64,000 nt of DNA from Rhodopseudomonas sp. P2A-2r (GTDB taxonomy: Bacteria > Pseudomonadota > Alphaproteobacteria > Rhizobiales > Xanthobacteraceae). The notes under the pieces are model-generated. The model worked only from the letters and a program-made list of their open reading frames with translations, was not told the DNA's origin and did not search any database. Positions 30,105 through 38,537 of the stretch are shown piece by piece. The stretch covers positions 4,868,001 to 4,932,000 of the forward strand of contig NZ_CP110389.1 of NCBI RefSeq assembly GCF_026015985.1, written 5' to 3'. The position numbers and the translations under genes are program-made. Every line of letters begins with the position of its first letter. The first letter of the stretch is position 1.

Positions 30105-30308
30105 TCAATCGGTCAGACGGCCTGGGGTTCCATCACCTGCATTCGGGACAGGTGCCCCGACCGAATCCAGCACCTCCCGGGCGTGGGGATCGCTCCGGTC
30201 CTTCGCCCATCCGTGCTGGTCGCATTTTTGGATGGCGCCGGCCTCCAGCAGCAGGCCGATCGCCCACCGGTCCACCGTCCTGAAATCCGGCCGTTCTCTC
30301 GTCAGCAT
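30105..30308 (-). pseudogene. Remnant of a small rhizobial hypothetical protein
   Basis: From ATG 30308, preceded by GAGAGGGGG, an open frame gives MLTRERPDFRTVDRWAIGLL and then EAGAIQKCDQHGWAKDR. From memory, similar small proteins of Bradyrhizobium-like bacteria run on through a longer helix to a TCPEC motif. Here the middle looks deleted, and GTCPEC is present only in another frame. It is probably degraded; the function of the parent family is unknown. Confidence 0.4.
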
Positions 30309-31453
30309 CTTGCCCCCTCTCTTGACGGTGAATCCGCGGACCCCGCGGTTTGTTCCTCCGGGGCTCGGGTGTGAGCGGACGACTATCGACTTCGCGAAGC
30401 GCGTGGGTGCATCCGTTCTGTCAGACGAACACCTCGACGGCAGCCTCGGAGGAAAAATGATCATCTATCCGGGTGCGGGCAAGGTCGATGGCAGAAAAGC
30501 CATCAATACAACGCCCGCCGGCCCACAGGTATCCTGTTCGTAGTAACGGTCAATTATTATTAGCGGGATCTGGGGGACTGGATCGCCGCAGCGTCGCCCT
30601 CGTCCGAGATGTGACATAAGTGACAGGGATTTTGCCATGGGTGTCGGGTGATTCCCGCAACACGGATCTGACCGGGACGCCATCGCTGGGCGCCGAAACT
30701 CTAAGCTCCGGCAAAGGAGCCGCGTTTACGATGATGCGCCGATTTTTTCTGGTTCTTTCAAAATCGCAAGACGGGCGCCATCACGGTTGCTCAGGCGCCG
30801 AACTTCGTTTTATGGGTTGTAATCGTGGGGAGCGTCTTGATCTGGGTTTGGCACCCCTAGGTCGCTTAAGGATTGCCCCTCGAAATTATTGTCAAAGGCG
30901 GTCTTTTCGTTTGGGCGATCGACGAGGTCTGGCGCGGGGTCAATCCGTTTCGCGCTGTTTCGGGGTAGCCGTGTTGTGTTATGCGCTCGTGACATTCCGT
31001 CCTCGGATTCTCTCCGTTCTTTTCTGAATCGTCGCGGATTACCTTTTAGTGGACGGGAGAAGGTTCGGCATCGATGGGCTTATTCTCTGAAATTTGTGAG
31101 CGTGTTGTAGCAGAGGGTTGGTGCTAGGCCCGCGAGGCGACGTCACGCTGAATGAAGCGGATAAATTCAACGCTGGTACTGAGGCCGACGAGGGTTTTCG
31201 TGATCGATAACGTAATGGGCGGAGAACTCGGTGCCGATTCAGATCGGAGTTCTCAAGCGCAGCGGCACCCACCATGCGAGTTCTACGTCGGCCAATGGTC
31301 TGGCTCGCGCGCGAGCCCGACGCAATCTGTTCGAAACCTCAACGGCGTTGTGGCGCAGATGATCCGGGAGACTGCATCGGGGAAGGCAAGGATCGGTTTG
31401 ACCTCGGGCACATGGGCGTGAACGACGAGCAGACAGTTCTTCGGTCAAACCGG
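30309..31453. other. Gene-poor stretch in the island
   Basis: About 1.1 kb with no reading frame I recognise. The open frames present (for example 30620-31027 plus and 31152-31421 plus) have no family signature and no convincing ribosome sites. Base composition is visibly lower in GC than the flanks, as expected of decayed or transferred DNA. Confidence 0.5.
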
Positions 31454-33268
31454 TCACACACCTAACGGATGCATGTCGAGGATCTGGCGAAGCGCAACGT
31501 CGAGTTCTTCGCCGGGGTTGCGAGGCAAGGTTCGGCTCCTCCAGGCAACATGCCGATCGGGTCGGACAAGAACCGCCCCGGAGTCATCGGTACCGGAGAA
31601 ATTAGTCCACGCGCGTTGAGGATCTTCGTAGTCCGCATCTGGTCCGCTACCTATGACCAGACACCTTACAGCGAGCGGCCCATGACTATCGACGCTCTGA
31701 ACGGCGTCAAGCCAAGCTCGCCTCGCCTCCGGCTTCACCAGCAGCGTCATGCTGTCGTCGGCGATCACGTCATGAATAGAAAGCATCACCCCATCGCGCC
31801 TTATCCAGAAATGCGGAAGCCGTGCTCCCGGCCATGTTGTCGGCTGATAGTCGATAATGGGGTCGATCGGCTGCGGTACACGACCAGCTTCGGCGATGAC
31901 GGCGCCACCCTGATAGATGAAACCGAGATCGAGGCCGAGAAAATGATAGTGCCTTGTTTGTCCAGGAATCCTTCGGATGAACTCCGATCGTGCCTGCTTG
32001 CCGCGCTTGTCATCCGCGTCAAGCAAAGCGGTCTTCTTGAGCGCCTTGCTCACGAGACGGTCGATCAGGGAAGTCTGCCAAGCGAATGGCAGCACGCGGA
32101 AGGTGATTGACCGTTGAAGCGCTTGCAACCGCCGGAGGTCGTTTAGATGTAGCCCACAGACCTCTAGGAGATCGCTCATCTCATCAAAGTTCTGCGCGCT
32201 ATGTCGAATGTTGGTTTGGGCTACGGGTCGCCGTTCTCGCTCGTAGCTGTCGAGAAGCTTTGGACCGGACAAGCCGCGGATTGCGTGAGACAGTTTCCAT
32301 GCCAGATTATGGGCGTCCTGAACGCCTGTGTTGAGCCCAAGGCCGCCCGTGGGCGGCAGGCTATGAGCCGCATCACCGGCCAGGAACATCCGCTCGCGGC
32401 GATAGGCCGAGGCGAGCTTGGCCGACACAGCCCAGGGTCGTATGAGCTTGATTCTTAAATCAGCCAGTTGGCGGCCCACTGCGGCCGCAACCAGCGCTTG
32501 GCATCTCTTTTCGGTGAAGTCCTCGGGCGCTTGCTGCGGAGGGAAATAGGGGGTGAACAGGACCCATTCGTGCGGTATCCAATGTGCGATAAGCACGCCG
32601 AACGCCGCGGGGTTAATAATCCAGTACAGAATGCCTTTCCGGTGCGCGACCAGATCGGTCAGGTCTGCGGTGAAGTAAACGCCGATCATGTCCTGGAGCA
32701 ATCGCCCCTCCCACTTCACGTCCATTGCTCTCCGGAGCGGGCTGGAGGCCCCATCGCAGGCAACGAGGTAGTCGCCCGACACACGTTCGGCTTCGGGGCC
32801 TTTGAGTAAGGCATGGACTGCTTCTCCGTCCTGTTCGACGGAGACACATTCGCACCCCGGAAGGAAGCGGATCAGTTCGTGCTCCCTCACCTTTTGCCAA
32901 AGCAGCGGCTCAAGGCGGTTCTGCGGGAACTGCATCGCATGAACGGGGCTAAGAGCCAGGAGCGAGGGGAGATCCTCCGGCATGGCAGAGCATCGGCCGA
33001 GTTCGCGACCCGCCAACGACGTCACCCAGCTGATGTAAGCCCGCTCGAAGACGTTTTGGCCTTGGCGCATGATCAGGTCAGCGACGCCGATTTCGCGAAA
33101 GACTTCCATCGTACGCGTGTTTAGTATGCAGGCGGCAGGATGTGCCTGAGGCCGGGCGTTCTTTTCGACTAAGGTCGATGAGATGCCAGCTCGAGCAAGC
33201 AGGAGCGCCAAGGTTAGACCCGTGGGTCCGGCGCCGATAACGACGACCCGTGGAGAGGACTTGTCCAT
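31454..33268 (-). CDS. Group A FAD-dependent aromatic monooxygenase
   Basis: A 604-residue flavoprotein hydroxylase of the PHBH fold. The N-terminal FAD motif is VVIGAGPTGLTLALLLARAG, the DG motif is YLVACDGASSPLR near residue 175, and the second FAD motif is MFLAGDAAHSLPPTGG near residue 300. The C-terminal thioredoxin-like extension of about 170 residues places it with phenol- and polyketide-hydroxylating members. It would insert oxygen ortho or para to a phenolic hydroxyl using NAD(P)H. It is divergent from the DarA/DarB-like genes with an 87 bp shared promoter region, so a resorcinol-type ring is a reasonable substrate. Confidence 0.85.
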   Translation of the reverse strand: MDKSSPRVVVIGAGPTGLTLALLLARAGISSTLVEKNARPQAHPAACILNTRTMEVFREIGVADLIMRQGQNVFERAYISWVTSLAGRELGRCSAMPEDLPSLLALSPVHAMQFPQNRLEPLLWQKVREHELIRFLPGCECVSVEQDGEAVHALLKGPEAERVSGDYLVACDGASSPLRRAMDVKWEGRLLQDMIGVYFTADLTDLVAHRKGILYWIINPAAFGVLIAHWIPHEWVLFTPYFPPQQAPEDFTEKRCQALVAAAVGRQLADLRIKLIRPWAVSAKLASAYRRERMFLAGDAAHSLPPTGGLGLNTGVQDAHNLAWKLSHAIRGLSGPKLLDSYERERRPVAQTNIRHSAQNFDEMSDLLEVCGLHLNDLRRLQALQRSITFRVLPFAWQTSLIDRLVSKALKKTALLDADDKRGKQARSEFIRRIPGQTRHYHFLGLDLGFIYQGGAVIAEAGRVPQPIDPIIDYQPTTWPGARLPHFWIRRDGVMLSIHDVIADDSMTLLVKPEARRAWLDAVQSVDSHGPLAVRCLVIGSGPDADYEDPQRAWTNFSGTDDSGAVLVRPDRHVAWRSRTLPRNPGEELDVALRQILDMHPLGV

Positions 33269-33355
33269 GAGTATCTCGCCTGTTGATAGTCGATGCGGTG
33301 CCGAGCCGTACCGGGAAAGTTGCCGCAGTTCGGAACGAAGTGATAGATCATCGTC

Positions 33356-34326
33356 ATGACAGACGCGTTGGGAGGTCAGGTGGACCGAGTTCTCGTCCTC
33401 TATTATTCACAATCCGGCGAAGGAGCCGATATAGCAAGCCTGTTTACGACTGAACTCTCTGGGACCGGAGTCGAGGTGACGATCGAGCGGCTGGATCCAG
33501 AAACCGCCTACCCCTACCCTTGGCGATCGATCCGCCGGTTCTTCGACGCCATGCCTGAGAGCGTACTTGGCCTACCGCCGCCAATCCGGCTCCCAGGGTA
33601 CGATCCGACGAGCCGCTTTAGGCTGGTGGTTTTGGTCTATCCCGTCTGGTTCTTGTCTCCCGCGTTACCGGTGCAGGCCTTCTTTCGCCTGCCGCACGCC
33701 GAAGTTTTGCGTGGCACCGAAACCGTGACGATCACCGTCAGTCGCGCCATGTGGCAAAGGGCTTCTGAGCGAATTAAGGGCCTTCTCGCCACCGCTGGAG
33801 CGGTCCATTGCGACAATGTCGTGGTTACTCACCATGGATCGCCGTTGCTCACACTCGTCAGTACGCCCCGTGCCCTGTTGTTCGGTCGGAAGGACTCCTC
33901 CTTGGAGTTTTCCCCAAGGCCGGTGTCGCAGATTCGGAGCGGGCTCGAATCCGCAGACTGGCTGCGGTCATGGGGCAGCGGCTCCAGAGCGACCGACCTT
34001 TCGGCGCGTCGCTGCTAAGTGGCGAACCAGCGCTTTCGGTCACGCGTTGGCTAGTCGTTCCGGAGCTGTTGGCGTCGTACTGTTTCTATGGCTCGGCGGT
34101 CGCAATTCGCGCGCTGGGGAGTATCCATCCAGCTTTACGGGTATTGGGGGTTTATGCGTTCGCCGTTTTTCTGCTCATGCTTATTCTGATCGGGCTCCCA
34201 TTGGCGATCGCAGGTACGGCGCTCGCTTCGTTAGTCATGCGACGACACCTGGACGCTTACGTCAAAAAACTGTCAAAGCCGACCGGAATTAGTCATCAGA
34301 AAGCTGTCGGATCGGATTCTTCATAG
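33356..34326 (+). pseudogene. DarA-like dialkylresorcinol biosynthesis protein, frameshifted
   Basis: A flavodoxin-fold protein of about 320 residues when repaired. The N-terminus VLVLYYSQSGEGADIASLF is an FMN phosphate-binding loop. FFDAMPESVLGLP, YPVWFLSPALPVQAFF and LGVFPKAGVADSERA match, as I remember it, the DarA family of dialkylresorcinol pathways, in which DarA is thought to aromatise a cyclohexanedione. The C-terminal third has two hydrophobic segments. The frame breaks near 33895-33903 (GACTCCTCCTTGG); one extra base joins FGRKDS to LGVFPK. A GTG at 33380 with GGGAGG before it is an alternative start. Confidence 0.72.
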
Positions 34327-34405
34327 AACCGGATCAAATTTTTCACATATTAAGCTTATGGCGGCTGGGAGCCGAAGCGAACTCTCGACAAAGTGGAGAA
34401 GAAAT

Positions 34406-35557
34406 ATGGCTCGCGGCGCCTATATCAGTGGATGGGGTGCGTACCTTCCCAACGCTCCAATTGAAAATCAGCAGATCGAAGATGTTCTGGGACACATGAA
34501 ATCCCAGTCAGCTGCGGTAAAGCGCCGTGTTCTGATAAATAACGGTATCACGCGCCGCTACTATGCGATTGACCCTGCGACCGGCGCGGCTACCCACACG
34601 AATGCCCGTCTTACCGCCGAGGCCATCAAGAATCTCTGTCAAACCTCAGGATTTTTAGCCGCGGACATTCAATGCCTGTCGTGCGGCACTTCCAGTGCCG
34701 ATCAGATCATCCCTAGCCATGCCAGCATGGTGCATGCTGAGATCGGCTCTCCGCCCTGTGAAATTGCCTCTCTTAGCGGTGTCTGCTGCTCGGGGGTCAG
34801 TGCTCTGAAATACGGCTATCTCAACGTTCTTGCTGGAGCCTGCGACAATGCCGTCGTTACCGGCTCCGAGTTGGCTTCGCCTAGCCTGCGGTCAGCCCAT
34901 TTCGAACCCCAGATCAGATTGAACACCAAGGGTTCGGCCGACCAGCCCGGGCTACCCTTCGGCAACGAGTTCCTGCGCTGGATGCTCTCCGATGGCGCTG
35001 GCGCCCTGTTAATCACCCCAACGCCGAGGCCGGACGCCCTGTCCCTTCGTATCGACTGGGTTGACATCGCGTCCTACGCCAGCGAGTCCGACGTCTGCAT
35101 GTATTTCGGTTTGCAGAAGCATGCAGACGGGAGGACCTCAAGTTTCAGAACTGTCGACAATGAAGGCGATCTTTTTCGAGGAGGCTATTTGAGCCTTACA
35201 CAGGACATAAGAGTCCTCAATGAACGTCTACCGCAGCTCATGCGCGTAGCCTTCGGCCGTTTGCTCGAACGACACAAGCTCGCCGCAGCCGATATCGATT
35301 GGATTCTCCCCCACTATTCATCGCAATGGTTCCGCCAACCCCTCCAAAATGGGCTGGCGGAACTCGGCTTTGTAGTTCCTTTCGAAAAATGGTTCACTAA
35401 TCTTAGCAGCAAGGGAAACACCGGCTCCGCGGCGATGTACATCATGATCGATGAGCTGATGTCGACCGGCAAGGCCCACCGAGGACAACGCATCCTGTGC
35501 ATCATTCCAGAAAGCGCACGGATGATGTTTGGTTTCGTCCATCTAACAGTCGTCTAG
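34406..35557 (+). CDS. DarB-like ketosynthase III
   Basis: A 383-residue thiolase-fold ketosynthase. The nucleophile is in GVCCSGVSALKYG, the His in ILPHYSSQWFRQP and the Asn in SSKGNTGSAAMYIM, giving a complete Cys-His-Asn set. THTNARLTAEAI, IPSHASMVHAEIG, FLRWMLSDGAGALLI and VPFEKWFTNLS resemble the DarB proteins of dialkylresorcinol and flexirubin clusters more than housekeeping FabH. It would condense two fatty acyl-derived chains into the ring precursor. ATG 34406 has GGAG upstream, and it follows the DarA-like gene by 79 bases. Confidence 0.78.
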   Translation: MARGAYISGWGAYLPNAPIENQQIEDVLGHMKSQSAAVKRRVLINNGITRRYYAIDPATGAATHTNARLTAEAIKNLCQTSGFLAADIQCLSCGTSSADQIIPSHASMVHAEIGSPPCEIASLSGVCCSGVSALKYGYLNVLAGACDNAVVTGSELASPSLRSAHFEPQIRLNTKGSADQPGLPFGNEFLRWMLSDGAGALLITPTPRPDALSLRIDWVDIASYASESDVCMYFGLQKHADGRTSSFRTVDNEGDLFRGGYLSLTQDIRVLNERLPQLMRVAFGRLLERHKLAAADIDWILPHYSSQWFRQPLQNGLAELGFVVPFEKWFTNLSSKGNTGSAAMYIMIDELMSTGKAHRGQRILCIIPESARMMFGFVHLTVV

Positions 35558-35620
35558 TTACCTCACAGGTCGAGGATCGCCGCAGATTTGCGGCGGCGTG
35601 GCCAGTTCATACGGTGCTCC

Positions 35621-36679
35621 ATGAAGATCGGTGCCATCCCTGAAAACCTGCTCGAACGATTGGCCATGGTGTTCGGACTCGTACCGACTCCGTTTATTGA
35701 CACGTTCAACGCGGTGATTGTTGCCCGCGCCGTGATGGTCGCAACCAAGCTCGATGTCTTCGATTCGCTGGCCTCGCGTCCGCTTTCCGCGACTGAGCTT
35801 GCTAAGCAACTCGGCCTGGATGCGGCTGCGCTCGAGAAGCTCCTAAACGTACTCGTCGCAATCGGTTACGTGAAAAATGGGCCCGCGGGCTTTGCGCCGA
35901 CGCGCCTAGCCCGGAAATGGTTGATGCGCGACAGCCCGCGATCCATTCGCGACAATATGCTTCTCCGCTTCCTTGAGTGGCAGGCGATCGAAACCACCGA
36001 GGAATTCGTGCGTACCGGCAAAGCTCTCGATGTCCATGACCTCATTCGTGACGAGCAGTGGGCAGTCTATCAGCGAGGCATGAGGTCTCTGGCGCGCCTG
36101 TCAGCACCTGAGGTCGCCGCTCGGACACCCTGCTTGGGAAATCCCCTGACGATGTTGGATGTCGGGGGAGGGCATGGAGCTTATTCGGCGGCTTTCTGCC
36201 GCCGGCACCCTCAATTGAAGGCAACCATCCTCGACCTGCCCCAAGCAGTTGAAGTTGCCGTCCCGCTTGTGGCGGAGGAGGACCTCGAAGAGCGGATCGT
36301 TCACAAGGCCGGAAACGCATTGACGGAGGATCTCGGCCGGGCCGTTTGGGACATCATTCTCGTCTCCCATCTGGTACATCATTTCAGCGATGCCCAAAAT
36401 CGTTCCCTTCTTAAACGAGCTGCGGATGCGCTTCGACCGAACGGCCTTATCGTCATTCTCGATGTACTGCGGGAATCATCTCGGGAGGTCGGCAGTCAGA
36501 CAGGGGCTCTACTCGATCTTTATTTTGCGATCACCAGCCTCTCTGGCACTTTTTCGGCGGAGCAGATCGCTGGCTGGCTTACCCCAACCCATCTAGGCAT
36601 AGAACGGATCATACCCCTTCGCTCCGCTCCCGGGATCAGCCTCGTGGTCGCGAAGAAAGTGGCTGACAGCAAGGGCTGA
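35621..36679 (+). CDS. SAM-dependent O-methyltransferase, COMT/CrtF-like
   Basis: A 352-residue methyltransferase. The N-terminal winged-helix dimerisation domain includes ATKLDVFDSLASRPLSATEL. The SAM-binding motif is TMLDVGGGHGAYSAAF near residue 185, and the acidic loop is ILDLPQAVEVA. It has the layout of small-molecule O-methyltransferases acting on phenols and carotenoid or polyketide hydroxyls. It follows the DarB-like gene by 63 bases in the same direction, so it probably methylates the pathway product. An in-frame TTG at 35588 is a less likely start. Confidence 0.85.
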   Translation: MKIGAIPENLLERLAMVFGLVPTPFIDTFNAVIVARAVMVATKLDVFDSLASRPLSATELAKQLGLDAAALEKLLNVLVAIGYVKNGPAGFAPTRLARKWLMRDSPRSIRDNMLLRFLEWQAIETTEEFVRTGKALDVHDLIRDEQWAVYQRGMRSLARLSAPEVAARTPCLGNPLTMLDVGGGHGAYSAAFCRRHPQLKATILDLPQAVEVAVPLVAEEDLEERIVHKAGNALTEDLGRAVWDIILVSHLVHHFSDAQNRSLLKRAADALRPNGLIVILDVLRESSREVGSQTGALLDLYFAITSLSGTFSAEQIAGWLTPTHLGIERIIPLRSAPGISLVVAKKVADSKG

Positions 36680-37159
36680 CGGCTCCGATCTACGTTGGAC
36701 GATATGAATTATTCTTCCGTTTTAACCTCGTCCAAGGCACGTACCGCCGACGCGTTGAGGGCCGTGCCATCCACCGCAAATTGCGAACTGTGAATCGGCG
36801 CTGGGATCCGACGCCGATCGGCACGATAAGCTATTGATACAATTTACGTTCGAGGGGTCACTCTCGGGCGCTTATTTACATCGAGGACACATACGATCGC
36901 TTCGTCGGAAAGTAACTTTTAGAGCGCCGATCGACGGCAGCCGCACCGACTAGTCGCATCCCCAATTCGGGATCTGCGAATGCCCTCATTGCCATGCCCG
37001 CGCCGGCACCCTGATTGCGATTAGTCTGCAGCTAATACTGCTTGGCGCGGTGTATCGTTTCTTCTGAAACACTCACGGAAAGTCCGCGAGTTGTGACTCA
37101 GAATTTGGTGCCGCGACGCGATCCTGCGGGCGCGGTTTCTGCAGAAAGGGAAAGTAAAG
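36680..37159. other. Non-coding stretch at the right part of the island
   Basis: About 480 bases without a recognisable gene. A minus-strand frame around 36720-36780 reads FAVDGTALNASAVRALDEV, which looks protein-like but is too short to assign. AT-rich patches such as TTATTTACATCG are unlike the flanking catabolic genes. Confidence 0.4.
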
Positions 37160-37396
37160 ATGCCACGGATTATGCTCGTCGGTCAGGAGAAAGGCGGTGT
37201 CGGTAAGACAGTGCTCGTCCGCGCACTTGCTGAGGCGGTCGGGGTACGATACCTTGGGCATCGACCGCTTTTTGCTCCGCGACGACAGCCCGCTGGTCGA
37301 ATTCGTCTTTCGAAGCCCGCTTTAAGCTGCGGCCTGTTTGATGGACTGCACTGCCTCTCGTCGGCAAGCACTGAGGTAGGACGCAGACTTGAATGA
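37160..37396 (+). pseudogene. Truncated ParA/CobQ-like P-loop ATPase
   Basis: The frame begins MPRIMLVGQEKGGVGKTVLV, a deviant Walker A of the ParA/MinD class, followed by RALAEAVGVRYLG. After about 30 residues the similarity ends. A neighbouring frame then reads LGIDRFLLRDDSPLVEFVF and stops at TAA near 37325. Intact relatives are about 200-260 residues and occur on plasmids and integrative elements. It is probably a relic of the mobile DNA that carried the island, or its right boundary. Confidence 0.5.
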
Positions 37397-37537
37397 TCCG
37401 AATGGATTTGATGGGGCAGGGAAAAATCCCGAAATGAATACGGAATTTGCTAGGAGAAACACAGCATTTGTTTCCGGAAGGTGCTCCAGTATCAATGGAG
37501 CGTGTCGCGAACCCTATTTTATCATCCAGAGGGGTCT

Positions 37538-38047
37538 ATGAAGTCCAGTTCGCCGAAGCCAAGTGCGCAATCCGGCAAAGGCAACCAACCGCCTGAAGAC
37601 ATTGCCCGAACGCTCAAGCTGGATAAGGGGCTTGGCTTCCTTGTTCGCCTGCTGGATACGCGCGTCAACCTGCTCTACGAGCAATTGACCGCGCAGAGTG
37701 ACATCACACCCAGGCAATTCGGCGCGTTGCTGACCCTCTACCAGCGCGGAACATTGACCCTCACGGAACTCGCAAAGCACATCCGCGTCGACCGCAGCAC
37801 ACTCGGGGAGATGATCAACCGCATGGCCGAACGGTCCCTGGTCACGAGGCGCAGCAACGGCAGCGACCGTCGTTCCGCCGAGGTACTGTTGGCACCGGCC
37901 GGCAAAGCGGCGCTGCTGAAGATCGTCGCTGCAGTTGCCGAGTTGCAAGGTGCCCTGCTTGCCCCGCTCGCCCCCACCGATCGGGCGCATTTCATGCAGT
38001 GCATGAAGCTCTTGGCGGAGCCGGGTTCGAACGCCGACACTCCCTAG
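37538..38047 (+). CDS. MarR-family transcriptional regulator
   Basis: A 169-residue winged-helix regulator. The helix-turn-helix region is LTLTELAKHIRVDRSTLGEM, and the wing has RRSNGSDRRSAEVLL, the basic DxRS pattern of MarR. ATG 37538 is preceded by AGAGGGG; the longer frame from 37481 lacks this. It lies directly upstream of, and in line with, a Rieske oxygenase operon and a 20 bp palindrome, so it probably controls that operon in response to an aromatic or cyclic acid. Confidence 0.9.
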   Translation: MKSSSPKPSAQSGKGNQPPEDIARTLKLDKGLGFLVRLLDTRVNLLYEQLTAQSDITPRQFGALLTLYQRGTLTLTELAKHIRVDRSTLGEMINRMAERSLVTRRSNGSDRRSAEVLLAPAGKAALLKIVAAVAELQGALLAPLAPTDRAHFMQCMKLLAEPGSNADTP

Positions 38048-38120
38048 ACCCCCGCACGTGGCGCCGGACCGACCTGCGCGTTGCGCAGGACGAGCACCTT
38101 GCTCTGCACCGCTCGGAATG

Positions 38121-38140
38121 ATACTACGTATACGTACTAT
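38121..38140. promoter_or_regulatory. Candidate MarR operator
   Basis: ATACTACGTATACGTACTAT is a 20 bp dyad in which only one symmetric pair is mismatched; the central 12 bases are a perfect palindrome. TATATT at 38138-38143 overlaps its right end and could be a -10 box. It sits between the MarR gene and the small gene that heads the oxygenase operon. Confidence 0.6.
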
Positions 38141-38168
38141 ATTTGGAATAACCATCAAAGGGGGCGTC

Positions 38169-38498
38169 TTGCGGATCAGGGATTACCTCGCCGTGCCTTA
38201 CATTCTGGAGGCCGAGACGGTCGAGGTCTCTCCTGGCCTGTGGTGCAGCCACGTCTCCTACCCGGAATTGCCAGGTTGCGCCGTCCAGGCCTTTGTCGTG
38301 GAAGACGCTCTCCGGCAACTCGAACGGCTACGAATCGAGACCATCGTCGCAATGGTCGCCAGCGGACAAATGCCACCGCTTCCCCGCCCACCTCTCCAGC
38401 ACTGCGACCCCGTCTGGGTGGCGGCAGAAGCCGGCGTGCAGCGAGAACTCATTGCGCAGATCGCACAGGACGCACCCAGCTCCGGCGCCGCGCGCTGA
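38169..38498 (+). CDS. Small HicB-like protein preceding the Rieske oxygenase
   Basis: A 109-residue protein. WCSHVSYPELPGCAVQAFVV followed by EDALRQLERLRIETIVAM resembles the partial RNase H fold of HicB antitoxins (strand-strand-helix with a PELPGC turn). No HicA toxin gene is adjacent and no DNA-binding domain is evident. The start is set at TTG 38169 because AAAGGGGG lies just before it and the palindromic operator lies upstream; an ATG at 38118 would put the operator inside the coding region. It is probably co-transcribed with the oxygenase 39 bases downstream. Confidence 0.55.
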   Translation: MRIRDYLAVPYILEAETVEVSPGLWCSHVSYPELPGCAVQAFVVEDALRQLERLRIETIVAMVASGQMPPLPRPPLQHCDPVWVAAEAGVQRELIAQIAQDAPSSGAAR

Positions 38499-38537
38499 GC
38501 GTCATCTCAAAATCAATAAATATGGAAAGGAACGCCG

